64,000 nt of DNA from Microbaculum marinisediminis (GTDB lineage: Bacteria; Pseudomonadota; Alphaproteobacteria; Rhizobiales; Tepidamorphaceae): the NCBI RefSeq assembly GCF_025397915.1, contig NZ_JALIDZ010000002.1:310001-374000 (forward strand). Direction: 5' to 3'. Shown here piece by piece: positions 17,268 through 26,488 of the stretch (position 1 is its first letter; every line of letters starts with the position of its first letter). The position numbers were made by a program, and so were the translations under genes. A model generated the notes under the pieces. It was not told the DNA's origin and ran no database searches. It was given only the letters and a program-made list of their open reading frames with translations.

Positions 17268-20200
17268 ATGACCGGCCAGCCCAATCGCCGCGCCTCGGGC
17301 GGGCTGATCGATCGCAGCCGGGTCGTCCGCTTCCGGTTCGACGGGCGCGACTTCACCGGCCATCCCGGCGACACGCTGGCCTCCGCGCTTCTGGCCAACG
17401 GCGAGCACATGGTGGCGCGCGGCTTCAAGTATCACCGCCCGCGCGGCATCTTCGGCGCCGGCAGCGAGGACCCGACCGCCCTCGTCCAGATCGGCCGCGA
17501 CGCCGCGCGCACCGACCCGAACACCCGCGTCACCGAGCAGGAGATCTACGACGGCCTGGAGGCGATGGCGCAGAACGTCTGGCCGTCTCTGACGTTCGAT
17601 GTCGGCGCGGTCAATGACTGGGCCTCGGCCTTCCTGCCCGCCGGCTTCTACTACAAGACCTTCATGGGCCCGCTCGGCAGCTGGATGGCGTTCGAGCCGT
17701 TCATCCGTCGTGCCGCAGGCATGGGCAAGGCGCCGTCGGCGCCCGATCCCGACCGCTACGAGGCGATCAACCGGCACTGCGACGTGCTGGTCGTCGGCGG
17801 CGGCCCCGCCGGCCTGATGGCGGCGCTGACGGCCGGGCGCGCCGGCGCCCGCGTCATCCTCGCCGAGGAGACGGCCGCGCTTGGCGGACGGCTGCTGTCC
17901 GTCGATCCGGGAACGGTCCGGCTCGGCGGCGCGGCACCGCCGGAGTGGGTCGAGAGCGTCGTCGCCGAGCTTGGCCGTCTGGACAGCGTCACGGTGCTGA
18001 CCCGCACCGCCGCGTTCGGCTACTACGCGCAGAACTTCGTCGGCCTGTGGGAGCGGGTCACCGATCACCTCGCCGCGAACGCGCGGCCGGGCAACCTGCC
18101 GCGCCAGCGCGTCTGGCGGGTGCGGGCGAAGGAGGTGGTTCTGGCGACGGGCGCGGTCGAGCGGCCGCTTGTGTTCCACGAGAACGACCGGCCGGGCATC
18201 ATGCTCGCCGGCGCGGCGCGCACCTTCGTGCACCGCTACGGCGTCCTGCCCGGCAAGCGCGTCCTGGTCTTCGCCAACAACGATTCCGCCTGGGAGACGG
18301 CGTTCGACCTGCAAGCGGCGGGCGCGCGGGTGGCGGGCATCGTCGACCTGCGCCGCGACGTCGACGCCGCGCTGCTGAGCGCGGCGGCCGGGCGCGGCAT
18401 CGCCATCCATCCCGGCGCGGCGATCGTCGGCACCGCGGGCAGCCACCGGGTATCGGGCGCGACGGTCCGCAGGCTCGGCAACTCCGGCGATGTCGAAGGC
18501 CCCGTGACCGCGATCGAATGCGACCTGCTCGCCGTCTCGGGCGGCTGGATACCCAATATCGCGCTGTTCTCGCAGTCGCGCGGCAAGCTCGCCTACGACG
18601 AGGCCCTGAGTGCCTTCAAACCCGGTCAATCCTGGCAGCGGGAACGATCGGCGGGCGCGGCGGCGGCGACCTTCGATCTGGACGGCTGCCTCAGGGAGGG
18701 CGCCAGGGCCGGCGCCGACGCCGCGGCGAAGGCCGGACTTTCGGCCAAGGCGGTGAAACCGCCGAAGGTGGCGGGCGCGGAGCGGCCGCAGGGCACGCCG
18801 AAGGTGATCCCGGAAATCCCGTCGGGGCGGCCGAAGCACAAGGTGCGCGCCTGGATCGACCTGCAGGACGACGTCACCACCAAGGACCTCAGGCTGGCAC
18901 TCCACGAGGGCTACGACTCCATCGAGCACGCCAAGCGCTACACCACCACCGGCATGGGCACCGACCAGGGCAAGGTCGCCAACATGAACGCCTTCGCCCT
19001 CGTCGCCGACACGCTGCAGAAACCGATCTGGCAGGTCGGCACGACCACCTACCGCCAGCCGTGGAAGCCCGTCACCTTCGCCGCGCTGGCCGGACAGCAT
19101 GTCGGCGACCATTTCCATCCGCGCCGCACGACGCCGATGCACGCCTGGCACAAGGCCAACGGCGCGGTGTTCGAGCCGGTCGGCGACTGGCTGCGCGCCC
19201 GCGCCTATATGAAGCCCGTCGAGACCTTCGACGACGCGGTGCGGCGCGAGAGCCTGGCTGCGCGCGAGGGCGTCGCCGTACTGGACGCCTCGACGCTGGG
19301 CAAGATCGACATCCGCGGCAGGGACGCGCGCACATTTCTGAACCGCGTCTACACCAACGCCTGGTCGAAGCTCGCCCCCGGCAAGGCCCGCTACGGGCTG
19401 ATGCTGGGCGAGGACGGCATGGTGATGGACGACGGCGTCACCGCCTGCATCGCCGACGACCATTTCCACATGACCACGACGACGGGCGGCGCCGCGCGGG
19501 TTCTGGCTCATCTTGAGGACTACATCCAGACCGAATGGACGGACCTCGAGGTCTATCTCACCACCGTCACCGAGGAATGGGCGGTGGCGAGCCTGTCGGG
19601 GCCGGACAGCTGGCGCGTCGTCGCCGATCTCTGCGAGGGTATCGACCCCGATCCGGAGCGCTTCGCGTTCATGAGCCACGCCGACGCCACCATCGACGGC
19701 GTACCGGTGCGCGTGTTCCGCATCTCGTTCACCGGGGCGCTCGCCTACGAGATCAACATCGCCGCCGACTACGGCGCGTGGCTGTGGGACAAGGTGATGG
19801 AGGCGGGGGCGAAATACGCCATCGCGCCCTACGGCACCGAGGCGATGCATCTGCTGCGCGCCGAGAAGGGCTTCATCATCGTCGGCCAGGAAACCGACGG
19901 CACGGCGACGCCGAAGGATCTCGGCATGGACTGGATCGTGTCGACGACCAAGGGCGACTTCATCGGCAAGCGCTCGCTGTCGCGCGCCGACACGGCGCGG
20001 CCCGACCGCAAGCAGCTCGTCGGCCTGGTGACCGAGGACCCCGCGATCATGCTCGCGGAAGGCGCGCACGTCATCGCGACGGGAACCGAGCCGGCGACGA
20101 AGCCCGTACCGATGCTCGGCCATGTCACGTCGAGCTACATGAGCCCGACGCTGAACCGCTCGATCGCGCTTGCCATGGTGAAGTCCGGGCGCGACCGCAT

Positions 20201-20300
20201 GGGCGACCGCCTGTGGGTGTCGCGCCCCTCCGGCCCGCCGATTCCGGTGACGGTGACGGGCACCGATTTCCTCAAGCTGCGGGAGGACGGGGATGTCTGA
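17268..20300 (+). CDS. soxA: sarcosine oxidase alpha subunit
   Basis: A 1010-residue subunit with the standard domain order. First comes a cysteine-free 2Fe-2S-like domain (FTGHPGDTLASALLANGEH, KYHRPRGIFGAGSEDP). Next is an NAD(H)-binding disulfide-reductase-like domain (CDVLVVGGGPAGLMAALTAG at about residue 170), then a C-terminal GcvT-like folate domain from about residue 610 (VLDASTLGKIDIRG, SFTGALAYEINI). It binds NAD+ and tetrahydrofolate and shares FMN with beta, converting the released C1 unit to 5,10-methylene-THF. The ATG has TGGAG 8 bp upstream. It overlaps soxG by 8 bp. Confidence 0.95.
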   Translation: MTGQPNRRASGGLIDRSRVVRFRFDGRDFTGHPGDTLASALLANGEHMVARGFKYHRPRGIFGAGSEDPTALVQIGRDAARTDPNTRVTEQEIYDGLEAMAQNVWPSLTFDVGAVNDWASAFLPAGFYYKTFMGPLGSWMAFEPFIRRAAGMGKAPSAPDPDRYEAINRHCDVLVVGGGPAGLMAALTAGRAGARVILAEETAALGGRLLSVDPGTVRLGGAAPPEWVESVVAELGRLDSVTVLTRTAAFGYYAQNFVGLWERVTDHLAANARPGNLPRQRVWRVRAKEVVLATGAVERPLVFHENDRPGIMLAGAARTFVHRYGVLPGKRVLVFANNDSAWETAFDLQAAGARVAGIVDLRRDVDAALLSAAAGRGIAIHPGAAIVGTAGSHRVSGATVRRLGNSGDVEGPVTAIECDLLAVSGGWIPNIALFSQSRGKLAYDEALSAFKPGQSWQRERSAGAAAATFDLDGCLREGARAGADAAAKAGLSAKAVKPPKVAGAERPQGTPKVIPEIPSGRPKHKVRAWIDLQDDVTTKDLRLALHEGYDSIEHAKRYTTTGMGTDQGKVANMNAFALVADTLQKPIWQVGTTTYRQPWKPVTFAALAGQHVGDHFHPRRTTPMHAWHKANGAVFEPVGDWLRARAYMKPVETFDDAVRRESLAAREGVAVLDASTLGKIDIRGRDARTFLNRVYTNAWSKLAPGKARYGLMLGEDGMVMDDGVTACIADDHFHMTTTTGGAARVLAHLEDYIQTEWTDLEVYLTTVTEEWAVASLSGPDSWRVVADLCEGIDPDPERFAFMSHADATIDGVPVRVFRISFTGALAYEINIAADYGAWLWDKVMEAGAKYAIAPYGTEAMHLLRAEKGFIIVGQETDGTATPKDLGMDWIVSTTKGDFIGKRSLSRADTARPDRKQLVGLVTEDPAIMLAEGAHVIATGTEPATKPVPMLGHVTSSYMSPTLNRSIALAMVKSGRDRMGDRLWVSRPSGPPIPVTVTGTDFLKLREDGDV

Positions 20301-20922
20301 CACGCGCCGCCGCTCCGCCCTCGCCCACCGCTCAGCCATCGAAGCAATGGACGCCGCCGCCCGCTTGGTGGAGGCGCCGTTCCTCGGCAAGCTGGTCCTG
20401 CGCGGCGATCCGGACGCGGTCGGCAAGGCCGTGACCGATACGGTCGGGGTCTCGCTTCCCGAGGCCTGCCGGGCGACGCGCCAGGGCGAGACGGCGATCC
20501 TGTGGATCGGCCCGGACGAGTTCTGGATCGTCACCGCGATGGACGCGCAGGTGGCGCTGGCAGACGGGCTGGAGACCGCGCTGGCGGGCGTCCACCGCCA
20601 GGTCACCGACGTGTCCTCGTACTACACGACGATCGAGCTCGCCGGTCCGCGCGCCCGCGACATGCTGATGAAGCTGACGACGCTCGACCTGCACCCGTCC
20701 GCCTTTACCACGGGACAGGTCGCCGGCTCCCTGTTCGGCCGCGCCCAGGCGACGCTGTGGCAGGTCGACGCGGACGAGACCGAGGGCGGCCCGGTGTTCC
20801 GCCTGTTCGTTCGCCGCTCGATGGCCGACTACCTGTGGTGCCTGCTCGCCGAGGCGGGCTTCGAATGGGGCATGCCGAAACAGGCGCCGCTTTCCGGCGA
20901 GACCTGGCGCCTGGAGAGATAG
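20293..20922 (+). CDS. soxG: sarcosine oxidase gamma subunit
   Basis: A 209-residue GcvT-related subunit of heterotetrameric sarcosine oxidase. The conserved pieces are LWIGPDEFWIV, TDVSSYYTTIELAGPRARD and the C-terminal FRLFVRRSMADYLWCLL. Its start lies within the end of soxA, indicating translational coupling. It is the last gene of soxBDAG; a palindrome-rich spacer follows. Confidence 0.93.
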   Translation: MSDTRRRSALAHRSAIEAMDAAARLVEAPFLGKLVLRGDPDAVGKAVTDTVGVSLPEACRATRQGETAILWIGPDEFWIVTAMDAQVALADGLETALAGVHRQVTDVSSYYTTIELAGPRARDMLMKLTTLDLHPSAFTTGQVAGSLFGRAQATLWQVDADETEGGPVFRLFVRRSMADYLWCLLAEAGFEWGMPKQAPLSGETWRLER

Positions 20923-21254
20923 GCGCCTGGAATAGCCTCTCCTTCGTCGGCCAAAGTATCGCCCGGAATTGCCGCGCCCCCCGTCTGGGTCCCGGATCAA
21001 GTCCGGGACACGAGGCGGCGCCGGCTGCCGGGGCGATCAATAATCCGGCCCTTCCCTACTCAGCCATGCTCAGTCTCGACCCGGGAATCTCGTGCCGTCG
21101 TCTCGCAATCGCCGGTCGAGCCTGGCCATGACATGAGGGCGATGCGATCGCCGCCGCCGCGCGGGCGCGGCCGGCCCATTCCCGCCCGGGGCTTGGCGCG
21201 GCCACATTGAGGGCTTACATCTCGACCCGCCAGCCGTTCAGGAGTTTTCACCAT
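20923..21254. repeat. soxG-pepN spacer with REP-like palindromes
   Basis: The 332-bp gap has no gene. It contains GTCCCGGA-TCAAG-TCCGGGAC (20989-21009) followed by CACGAGGC, the same family as the palindromes in the GTA cluster. It also holds a facing pair of the second family: CTCGACCCGGGAATCTCG near 21075 and GGTCGAGCCTGGCCATGACA near 21114. The pepN promoter must lie in the right-hand part, where AGGAG precedes the start. Confidence 0.65.
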
Positions 21255-23894
21255 ATGGCCAAGGATCAGACGCCGGTCGTGCGGCTACAGGACTATGCCC
21301 CGCCGGCCTATCTCGTCGATCGCGTCGAGCTCGATTTCCGCCTCGACCCGCAGAGCACGCGGGTCAGGAGCCGCCTGCACGTCCGGCCCAATCCGGACGG
21401 CCCCGGCGGCGACCTCGTTCTCGATGGTGAGGACCTGGAGCTGACCGCGCTGGAGCTCGACGGCGCGCCCCTGGCCGGCACCGCCTACAAGCTGGACAAG
21501 GACCGCCTGACGATCACCACGCCGCCCGAGCGCGCCTTCGTGCTCGACATCGGCACCACCATCGATCCCAGCGCCAACACCCGGCTGATGGGGCTCTACC
21601 GCTCGAACGGCGTCTATTGCACCCAATGCGAGGCGGAAGGCTTCCGCCGCATCACCTTCTTCCCCGACCGGCCCGACGTGCTCGCCGTCTACACGGTGCG
21701 AATCGAGGCGCGCGCATCCGATGCCCCCGTGCTCCTGTCGAACGGCAATCCGGTCGGAAGCGGCGTCGTGGCCGGCAGCGACCGGCACTACGCCGTCTGG
21801 CACGACCCGCATCCCAAGCCGTCCTATCTCTTCGCACTGGTCGGCGGCGACCTCGGCCGCGTCGGCGACACCTTCGTCACGGCGTCCGGCAGGGAGGTGA
21901 CGCTCGGCATCTATGTCGAGAAGGGCAAGGAGGACCGCTGCGACTACGCGCTGGAAGCGCTGAAGCGGTCGATGCGCTGGGACGAGGACGCCTTCGGGCG
22001 CGAATACGATCTCGACGTGTTCAACATCGTCGCCGTGTCCGACTTCAACATGGGCGCGATGGAGAACAAGGGCCTCAACGTCTTCAACGACAAGTACGTG
22101 CTGGCGAGCCCCGAGACGGCGACCGACACCGACTATGCCAATATCGAGGCCATCATCGCCCACGAGTACTTCCACAACTGGACCGGCAACCGCATCACCT
22201 GCCGCGACTGGTTCCAGCTCTGCCTGAAAGAAGGGCTGACGGTGTTCCGCGACCAGGAGTTCTCCGCCGACGTGCGCTCGCGCGCGGTGGAACGCATCGG
22301 CGACGTGCGGACGCTGAAGGCCCACCAGTTCGTCGAGGACGCGGGGCCGCTGGCGCATCCGGTGCGCCCTGAAACCTACAAGGAAATCAACAACTTCTAC
22401 ACGGCGACCGTCTACGAGAAGGGCGCCGAGCTGATCCGCATGCTGAAGACGCTGCTCGGCGCCGACGGCTTCCGGGCGGGCATGGACCTGTATTTCGACC
22501 GCCACGACGGCACGGCGGCGACGATCGAGGACTTCATCGGCTGCTTCGCCGAGGCGACCGGCCGGAAACTCGACGATTTCATGCTGTGGTACCACCAGGC
22601 CGGCACGCCGGAGGTGACGGCGAGCGGGCGCTACGACACGGCGGCGCGCACCTACGAGCTGACCCTCGAGCAGACCTGCCCGCCGACGCCCGGCCAGCCG
22701 ACGAAGCAGCCGATGCCGATTCCGATCGCCTTCGCCCTGCTCGGCCCGGACGGCGACGAGATCACCGACCTGAAGACCGAAAGCCCGGCGGTGCGCGACG
22801 GCCTGATCGAACTTACCGGCACGCGGGAGCGGATCGTCTTCACCGACCTGCCGGCCAAGCCGGTGCCGTCGCTGCTGCGCGGCTTCTCCGCGCCGGTGAA
22901 GCTGACCGCCAACCTGACGGACGATGACCTTCTGTTCGCCGCCGCCGAGGACAGCGACCCGTACAATCGCTGGCAGGCGGTCCAGTCACTGGCGACCCGC
23001 ATCCTGATCGCGGCGCAGGCCGCGATCGCCGACGGCAGGACGCCGGAGATCGAGCCGCGCTTCCTCCGCTCGCTCGAACACACCGTCGAGGCGGACGCGC
23101 TCGATCCGAGCTTCCGCGCCCAGGTGCTGTCGCTGCCCTCGGAATCCGACATCGCCCGCGAGATCGGCCGCAATGTCGATCCCGACGCGATCCATGGCGC
23201 CGACCAGTGGCTGCGCGGCCTTATCGGCGGCGAGCTCGGCGCCTGCCTCACCGACGTCTATCGGCGCTTCGGCTCCAACCTGCCCTACAGCCCGGACGCG
23301 GCCGGCGCGGGCCGCCGGGCGCTGCGCAACACCGCGCTCGGTCTCATCGCCGGCACCGGCCAGGCGGGCATCGAGACAGCCGAACAGCACTACCGCAACG
23401 CCGACAACATGACCGACCGGATGGCCGGCCTGTCGGCGCTGACGCGCCAGGGGGCGCCGGAGGCGGACGCGGCGCTGGACGATTTCTTCGAACGCTATCG
23501 CACCGACCCGCTGGTGCTCGACAAGTGGTTCAGCCTGCAGGCTACGATGACCGGGGCCGATACGCTCGACCGGGTGACGGCGCTGATGCGCCATCCCGCC
23601 TTCTCGCTGTCGAACCCGAACCGGGTGCGCGCGCTCGTCGGCGCGTTCGCGGCGGCCAACCCGACCCAGTTCAACCGGGCCGACGGCGCCGGCTACCGGC
23701 TGGTCGCCGACTTCACGCTGGAGATCGACCGCAGCAATCCGCAGGTCGCGGCGCGGCTGTTGTCGGCGTTCCGCTCGTGGCGGGTGCTCGAACCGGTGCG
23801 GCGCGCGGCGGCCGAGGCGGCGCTCAGGCGCATCGCCGGGCACGAGGGCCTGTCGCGGGACAGCGCCGATATCGTCGAGCGCAGTTTGGATTAA
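21255..23894 (+). CDS. pepN: aminopeptidase N (M1 family)
   Basis: An 879-residue M1 metallopeptidase. The exopeptidase motif GAMEN is in FNMGAMENKGLN, and the zinc site is His303-Glu304-Tyr-Phe-His307 with Glu326 in LKEGLTVF. The C-terminal half is the helical domain seen in E. coli-type PepN (VQSLATRILIAAQ onward), and total length agrees with that family. It is cytoplasmic with no signal peptide and removes N-terminal residues from peptides. AGGAG lies 10 bp before the ATG. The gene order pepN - PAS kinase - HAD - glnE is the one familiar from rhizobial chromosomes. Confidence 0.95.
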   Translation: MAKDQTPVVRLQDYAPPAYLVDRVELDFRLDPQSTRVRSRLHVRPNPDGPGGDLVLDGEDLELTALELDGAPLAGTAYKLDKDRLTITTPPERAFVLDIGTTIDPSANTRLMGLYRSNGVYCTQCEAEGFRRITFFPDRPDVLAVYTVRIEARASDAPVLLSNGNPVGSGVVAGSDRHYAVWHDPHPKPSYLFALVGGDLGRVGDTFVTASGREVTLGIYVEKGKEDRCDYALEALKRSMRWDEDAFGREYDLDVFNIVAVSDFNMGAMENKGLNVFNDKYVLASPETATDTDYANIEAIIAHEYFHNWTGNRITCRDWFQLCLKEGLTVFRDQEFSADVRSRAVERIGDVRTLKAHQFVEDAGPLAHPVRPETYKEINNFYTATVYEKGAELIRMLKTLLGADGFRAGMDLYFDRHDGTAATIEDFIGCFAEATGRKLDDFMLWYHQAGTPEVTASGRYDTAARTYELTLEQTCPPTPGQPTKQPMPIPIAFALLGPDGDEITDLKTESPAVRDGLIELTGTRERIVFTDLPAKPVPSLLRGFSAPVKLTANLTDDDLLFAAAEDSDPYNRWQAVQSLATRILIAAQAAIADGRTPEIEPRFLRSLEHTVEADALDPSFRAQVLSLPSESDIAREIGRNVDPDAIHGADQWLRGLIGGELGACLTDVYRRFGSNLPYSPDAAGAGRRALRNTALGLIAGTGQAGIETAEQHYRNADNMTDRMAGLSALTRQGAPEADAALDDFFERYRTDPLVLDKWFSLQATMTGADTLDRVTALMRHPAFSLSNPNRVRALVGAFAAANPTQFNRADGAGYRLVADFTLEIDRSNPQVAARLLSAFRSWRVLEPVRRAAAEAALRRIAGHEGLSRDSADIVERSLD

Positions 23895-23904
23895 GCGCCC
23901 GGAG

Positions 23905-23919
23905 TTAACCGGTTTTTAA
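23905..23919. promoter_or_regulatory. CtrA-type box
   Basis: TTAA-CCGGTTT-TTAA matches the alphaproteobacterial CtrA full site TTAA-N7-TTAA exactly, with the favoured C after the first half. It lies 11 bp after the pepN stop and about 180 bp before the PAS histidine kinase start, the right place to control the kinase. Confidence 0.55.
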
Positions 23920-23947
23920 GGCTTGGCCGCCTTTGGCGGGGGCGTTG

Positions 23948-23998
23948 CTTTTTGGACTCACGAGCCAAAAAGCGCGCCTAGAGTCGTGCAGACTCTAG
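23948..23998. promoter_or_regulatory. two palindromes upstream of the PAS histidine kinase
   Basis: CTTTTTGG-N9-CCAAAAAG (23948-23955 and 23965-23972) and CTAGAGTC-GTGCA-GACTCTAG (23978-23985 and 23991-23998) are two perfect 8-bp inverted repeats side by side. The first may help end pepN transcription, being preceded by a small GC hairpin and T-rich bases. The second has no T tract and looks more like a protein-binding site. Confidence 0.4.
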
Positions 23999-24095
23999 AC
24001 AAATCACCCTGCATTTGATTCGAATAAGACGATTCGGAAGAGATGCGGCGCTTCGGCGAGAGGCCTTGTCGAAGCATTCCGAAGGGGGTCAAAAA

Positions 24096-26447
24096 ATGCA
24101 GCGGGCGGAGTCCGTTCGGCGCCTGGGGCGCATAGGGGGAAGTGTATCTGCGTTTCAGGGAATTGCTCGGGACATTGCCGTTCCGACCTATGCCGGCCTG
24201 GTTAAGGCCGAGCCGCTGTTCCGGCGCATTGTCACTCCACTCCTCATCGTACTGGTCCTGCTGATCGCGGCCGCTGTGGTCACGATCAACATGCAGGCGC
24301 GCGACGATGCCGAGATCGCGGTGCGCCACGAGCTCACCATGACGGCCGACATCATCGCGGCGCGGATCGACGCGGCCCATCGCGCCGAGGGCGCGCTCGG
24401 TGGCGAGGCCTTCGCCCAGGCCGCGCTGGCCGATGCCGGCCATAGCCGCACGCTCGGCCAGATCGTCCTGGTGACGGGCGCCGGAGGCCGGATCATCGCC
24501 GGCCTGCCCGAAGCGAACGGTTTCCAGAACGCAGGCCTCGTCGACGTGCTCGGCCCGGCCCTGCCGCTGGCCACCTTCGGCGCGCGTGCCGGCGTGTTCG
24601 ACGCCACCCTGCCCGGCGACAACCCGGCCCTGGTCACGGTTCGCCACCTCGAGGCGCCGCTCGGCGACGTCGCCGTGATCGAACCCCAAAGCACCGTCGT
24701 CGAGCGCTGGCGCGCGGCGGCGGCCCTGCCGACCACGGTCCTGATCATCGCCGACCTGGCGCTGCTGCTGATCGGCCTCGCCTACCGCTGGCAGGGGGCG
24801 AACCTCAATCGGGTCGAGACGGCCTACGACACCAGCCGCGCGCGCCTCGACACCGCGCTGCGCCGCGGCCGCTGCGGCCTGTGGGACTGGGACCTGGCGC
24901 GCGGACGCATCTTCTGGTCGGCGTCGATGCTGGAGATGCTGGGACGCGACGACAAGGACGCGATGCTGTCGATCGGGGACGTGTCGCAGATGCTGCACCC
25001 CGACGAAGAGGACTTCTACGACCTGGCGAACGCGCTCGCCGCGCAGGATGCCGGCCATGTCGACCGCTCTTTCCGGATGCGCCATGCCGACGGATCGTGG
25101 ATCTGGCTGCGCGCCCGCGCCGAGATCGTGCCCGACCACGCGAACGGCGACCGCCATCTCGTCGGCATCGCCGTCGATATCACCGAGCAGCAGCGCCTCG
25201 CCGAGCGCAGCGCCACCGCCGACATGCGCCTGCGCGACGCCATCGAGGCGACCTCGGAAGCCTTCGTCCTCTGGGACGCCGACAACAAGATGGTCCTGTG
25301 CAATCGCAAATACCAGGAACTGCACCGGCTGCCGGACGCGGTGGTGAAGACGGGAACCCATTACGACGCGGTGATGGAGCAGAGCCGCCAGCCGATCGTG
25401 CAGGTCGACGAGAAGGTCGGCGGACCGGTCGGCGACGCGGGCCGGCTCTACGAGGCGCAGATCGAGGACGGCCGCTGGCTGCAGATTTCCGAGCGGCGCA
25501 CCAAGGATGGCGGCTTCGTCAGCGTCGGTACCGACATCACCCCGCTGAAGCGGCAGGAAGAGCGGCTTCTGGAAAGCGAACGGGCCCTGACGGCGATGGT
25601 CGCCGACCTGCGCCGCTCTCGCCAGACACTGGAAGTGCAGGCCCAGCAGCTCGTCGATCTGGCCGAGCGCTACGCCCAGGAAAAGACCCGCGCCGAGCTC
25701 GCCAACAAGACCAAGTCGGAGTTCCTGGCAAACATGAGCCACGAGCTGCGCACACCGCTCAACGCCATCATCGGCTTTTCCGAGATCATGGAGACGGGCA
25801 CGTTCGGTCCGCTCGGCTCCGACAAGTACAACGAGTATTGCCGCGACATCCGCATGAGCGGTGAGTTCCTGCTAGACGTCATCAACGACATCCTCGACAT
25901 GTCGAAGATCGAGGCCGGCCGGTACCAGCTCGAGGCCGAGGATCTGGACCTCGGCGAAATCGCCGGCGAATGCGTGCGCATCATGTCGCTGCGCGCCCAG
26001 GAAAAGAACATCTCCACCTCGGTCGTCATCGGCGACGACCTCAGCGTCAGCGGCGACCGGCGGGCACTCAAGCAGGTGATGCTGAACCTGCTGTCCAACG
26101 CGGTGAAGTTCAACAACGAGAGCGGCTCGATCAAGGTCAGGGCGCGCTCGGTTTCGCGCGGCATCACCATCTCGATCGAGGACACCGGCATCGGCATCGA
26201 GCGCCACGCCGCGCGTCGGCTCGGACGGCCCTTCGAGCAGGTGGAGAACCAGTTCACCCGCAGCCACAAGGGCTCCGGTCTCGGGCTCGCCATCTCGCGG
26301 TCGCTGGTGGAGCTGCATGGCGGCGCGCTGCGCATCCGCTCGACACCTGGCAAGGGCACGATCGTCACGGTGCGGCTACCTCAGAAGCCCGTCATCCAGG
26401 GAACGCCCGACCACGGCGAGCCGCAGGCGCGCGCGGCGTCGGCCTGA
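24096..26447 (+). CDS. membrane-anchored PAS-domain sensor histidine kinase (PleC/PdhS-like)
   Basis: A 783-residue hybrid-free histidine kinase. A transmembrane helix near residue 50 (TPLLIVLVLLIAAAVV) and another near 210 bracket a periplasmic sensor of about 145 residues. Two PAS domains follow (around RRGRCGLWDWDLARGRIFWS and AIEATSEAFVLWDADNKMVL), then HisKA with His549 in FLANMSHELRTPLNAIIGFS and HATPase (NLLSNAVKF, DTGIGI, GSGLGLAI). The layout and neighbours match the PleC-type kinases of the DivK/CtrA network, an inference. The start at 24096 has GGGGG 7 bp upstream, and a CtrA-type box lies further upstream. Confidence 0.85.
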   Translation: MQRAESVRRLGRIGGSVSAFQGIARDIAVPTYAGLVKAEPLFRRIVTPLLIVLVLLIAAAVVTINMQARDDAEIAVRHELTMTADIIAARIDAAHRAEGALGGEAFAQAALADAGHSRTLGQIVLVTGAGGRIIAGLPEANGFQNAGLVDVLGPALPLATFGARAGVFDATLPGDNPALVTVRHLEAPLGDVAVIEPQSTVVERWRAAAALPTTVLIIADLALLLIGLAYRWQGANLNRVETAYDTSRARLDTALRRGRCGLWDWDLARGRIFWSASMLEMLGRDDKDAMLSIGDVSQMLHPDEEDFYDLANALAAQDAGHVDRSFRMRHADGSWIWLRARAEIVPDHANGDRHLVGIAVDITEQQRLAERSATADMRLRDAIEATSEAFVLWDADNKMVLCNRKYQELHRLPDAVVKTGTHYDAVMEQSRQPIVQVDEKVGGPVGDAGRLYEAQIEDGRWLQISERRTKDGGFVSVGTDITPLKRQEERLLESERALTAMVADLRRSRQTLEVQAQQLVDLAERYAQEKTRAELANKTKSEFLANMSHELRTPLNAIIGFSEIMETGTFGPLGSDKYNEYCRDIRMSGEFLLDVINDILDMSKIEAGRYQLEAEDLDLGEIAGECVRIMSLRAQEKNISTSVVIGDDLSVSGDRRALKQVMLNLLSNAVKFNNESGSIKVRARSVSRGITISIEDTGIGIERHAARRLGRPFEQVENQFTRSHKGSGLGLAISRSLVELHGGALRIRSTPGKGTIVTVRLPQKPVIQGTPDHGEPQARAASA

Positions 26448-26488
26448 GTTCGTGACAGTGTAGTACCGCGCGGCGGCGTTCGGCGCCG

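Noticed and set aside
16941-20606. 1221-codon open frame on the minus strand opposite soxA, soxG and part of soxD
   Set aside because: A shadow of soxDAG caused by high GC. The translation is Arg/Ala/His-rich without any family pattern, while soxA and soxG on the plus strand are complete and conserved.
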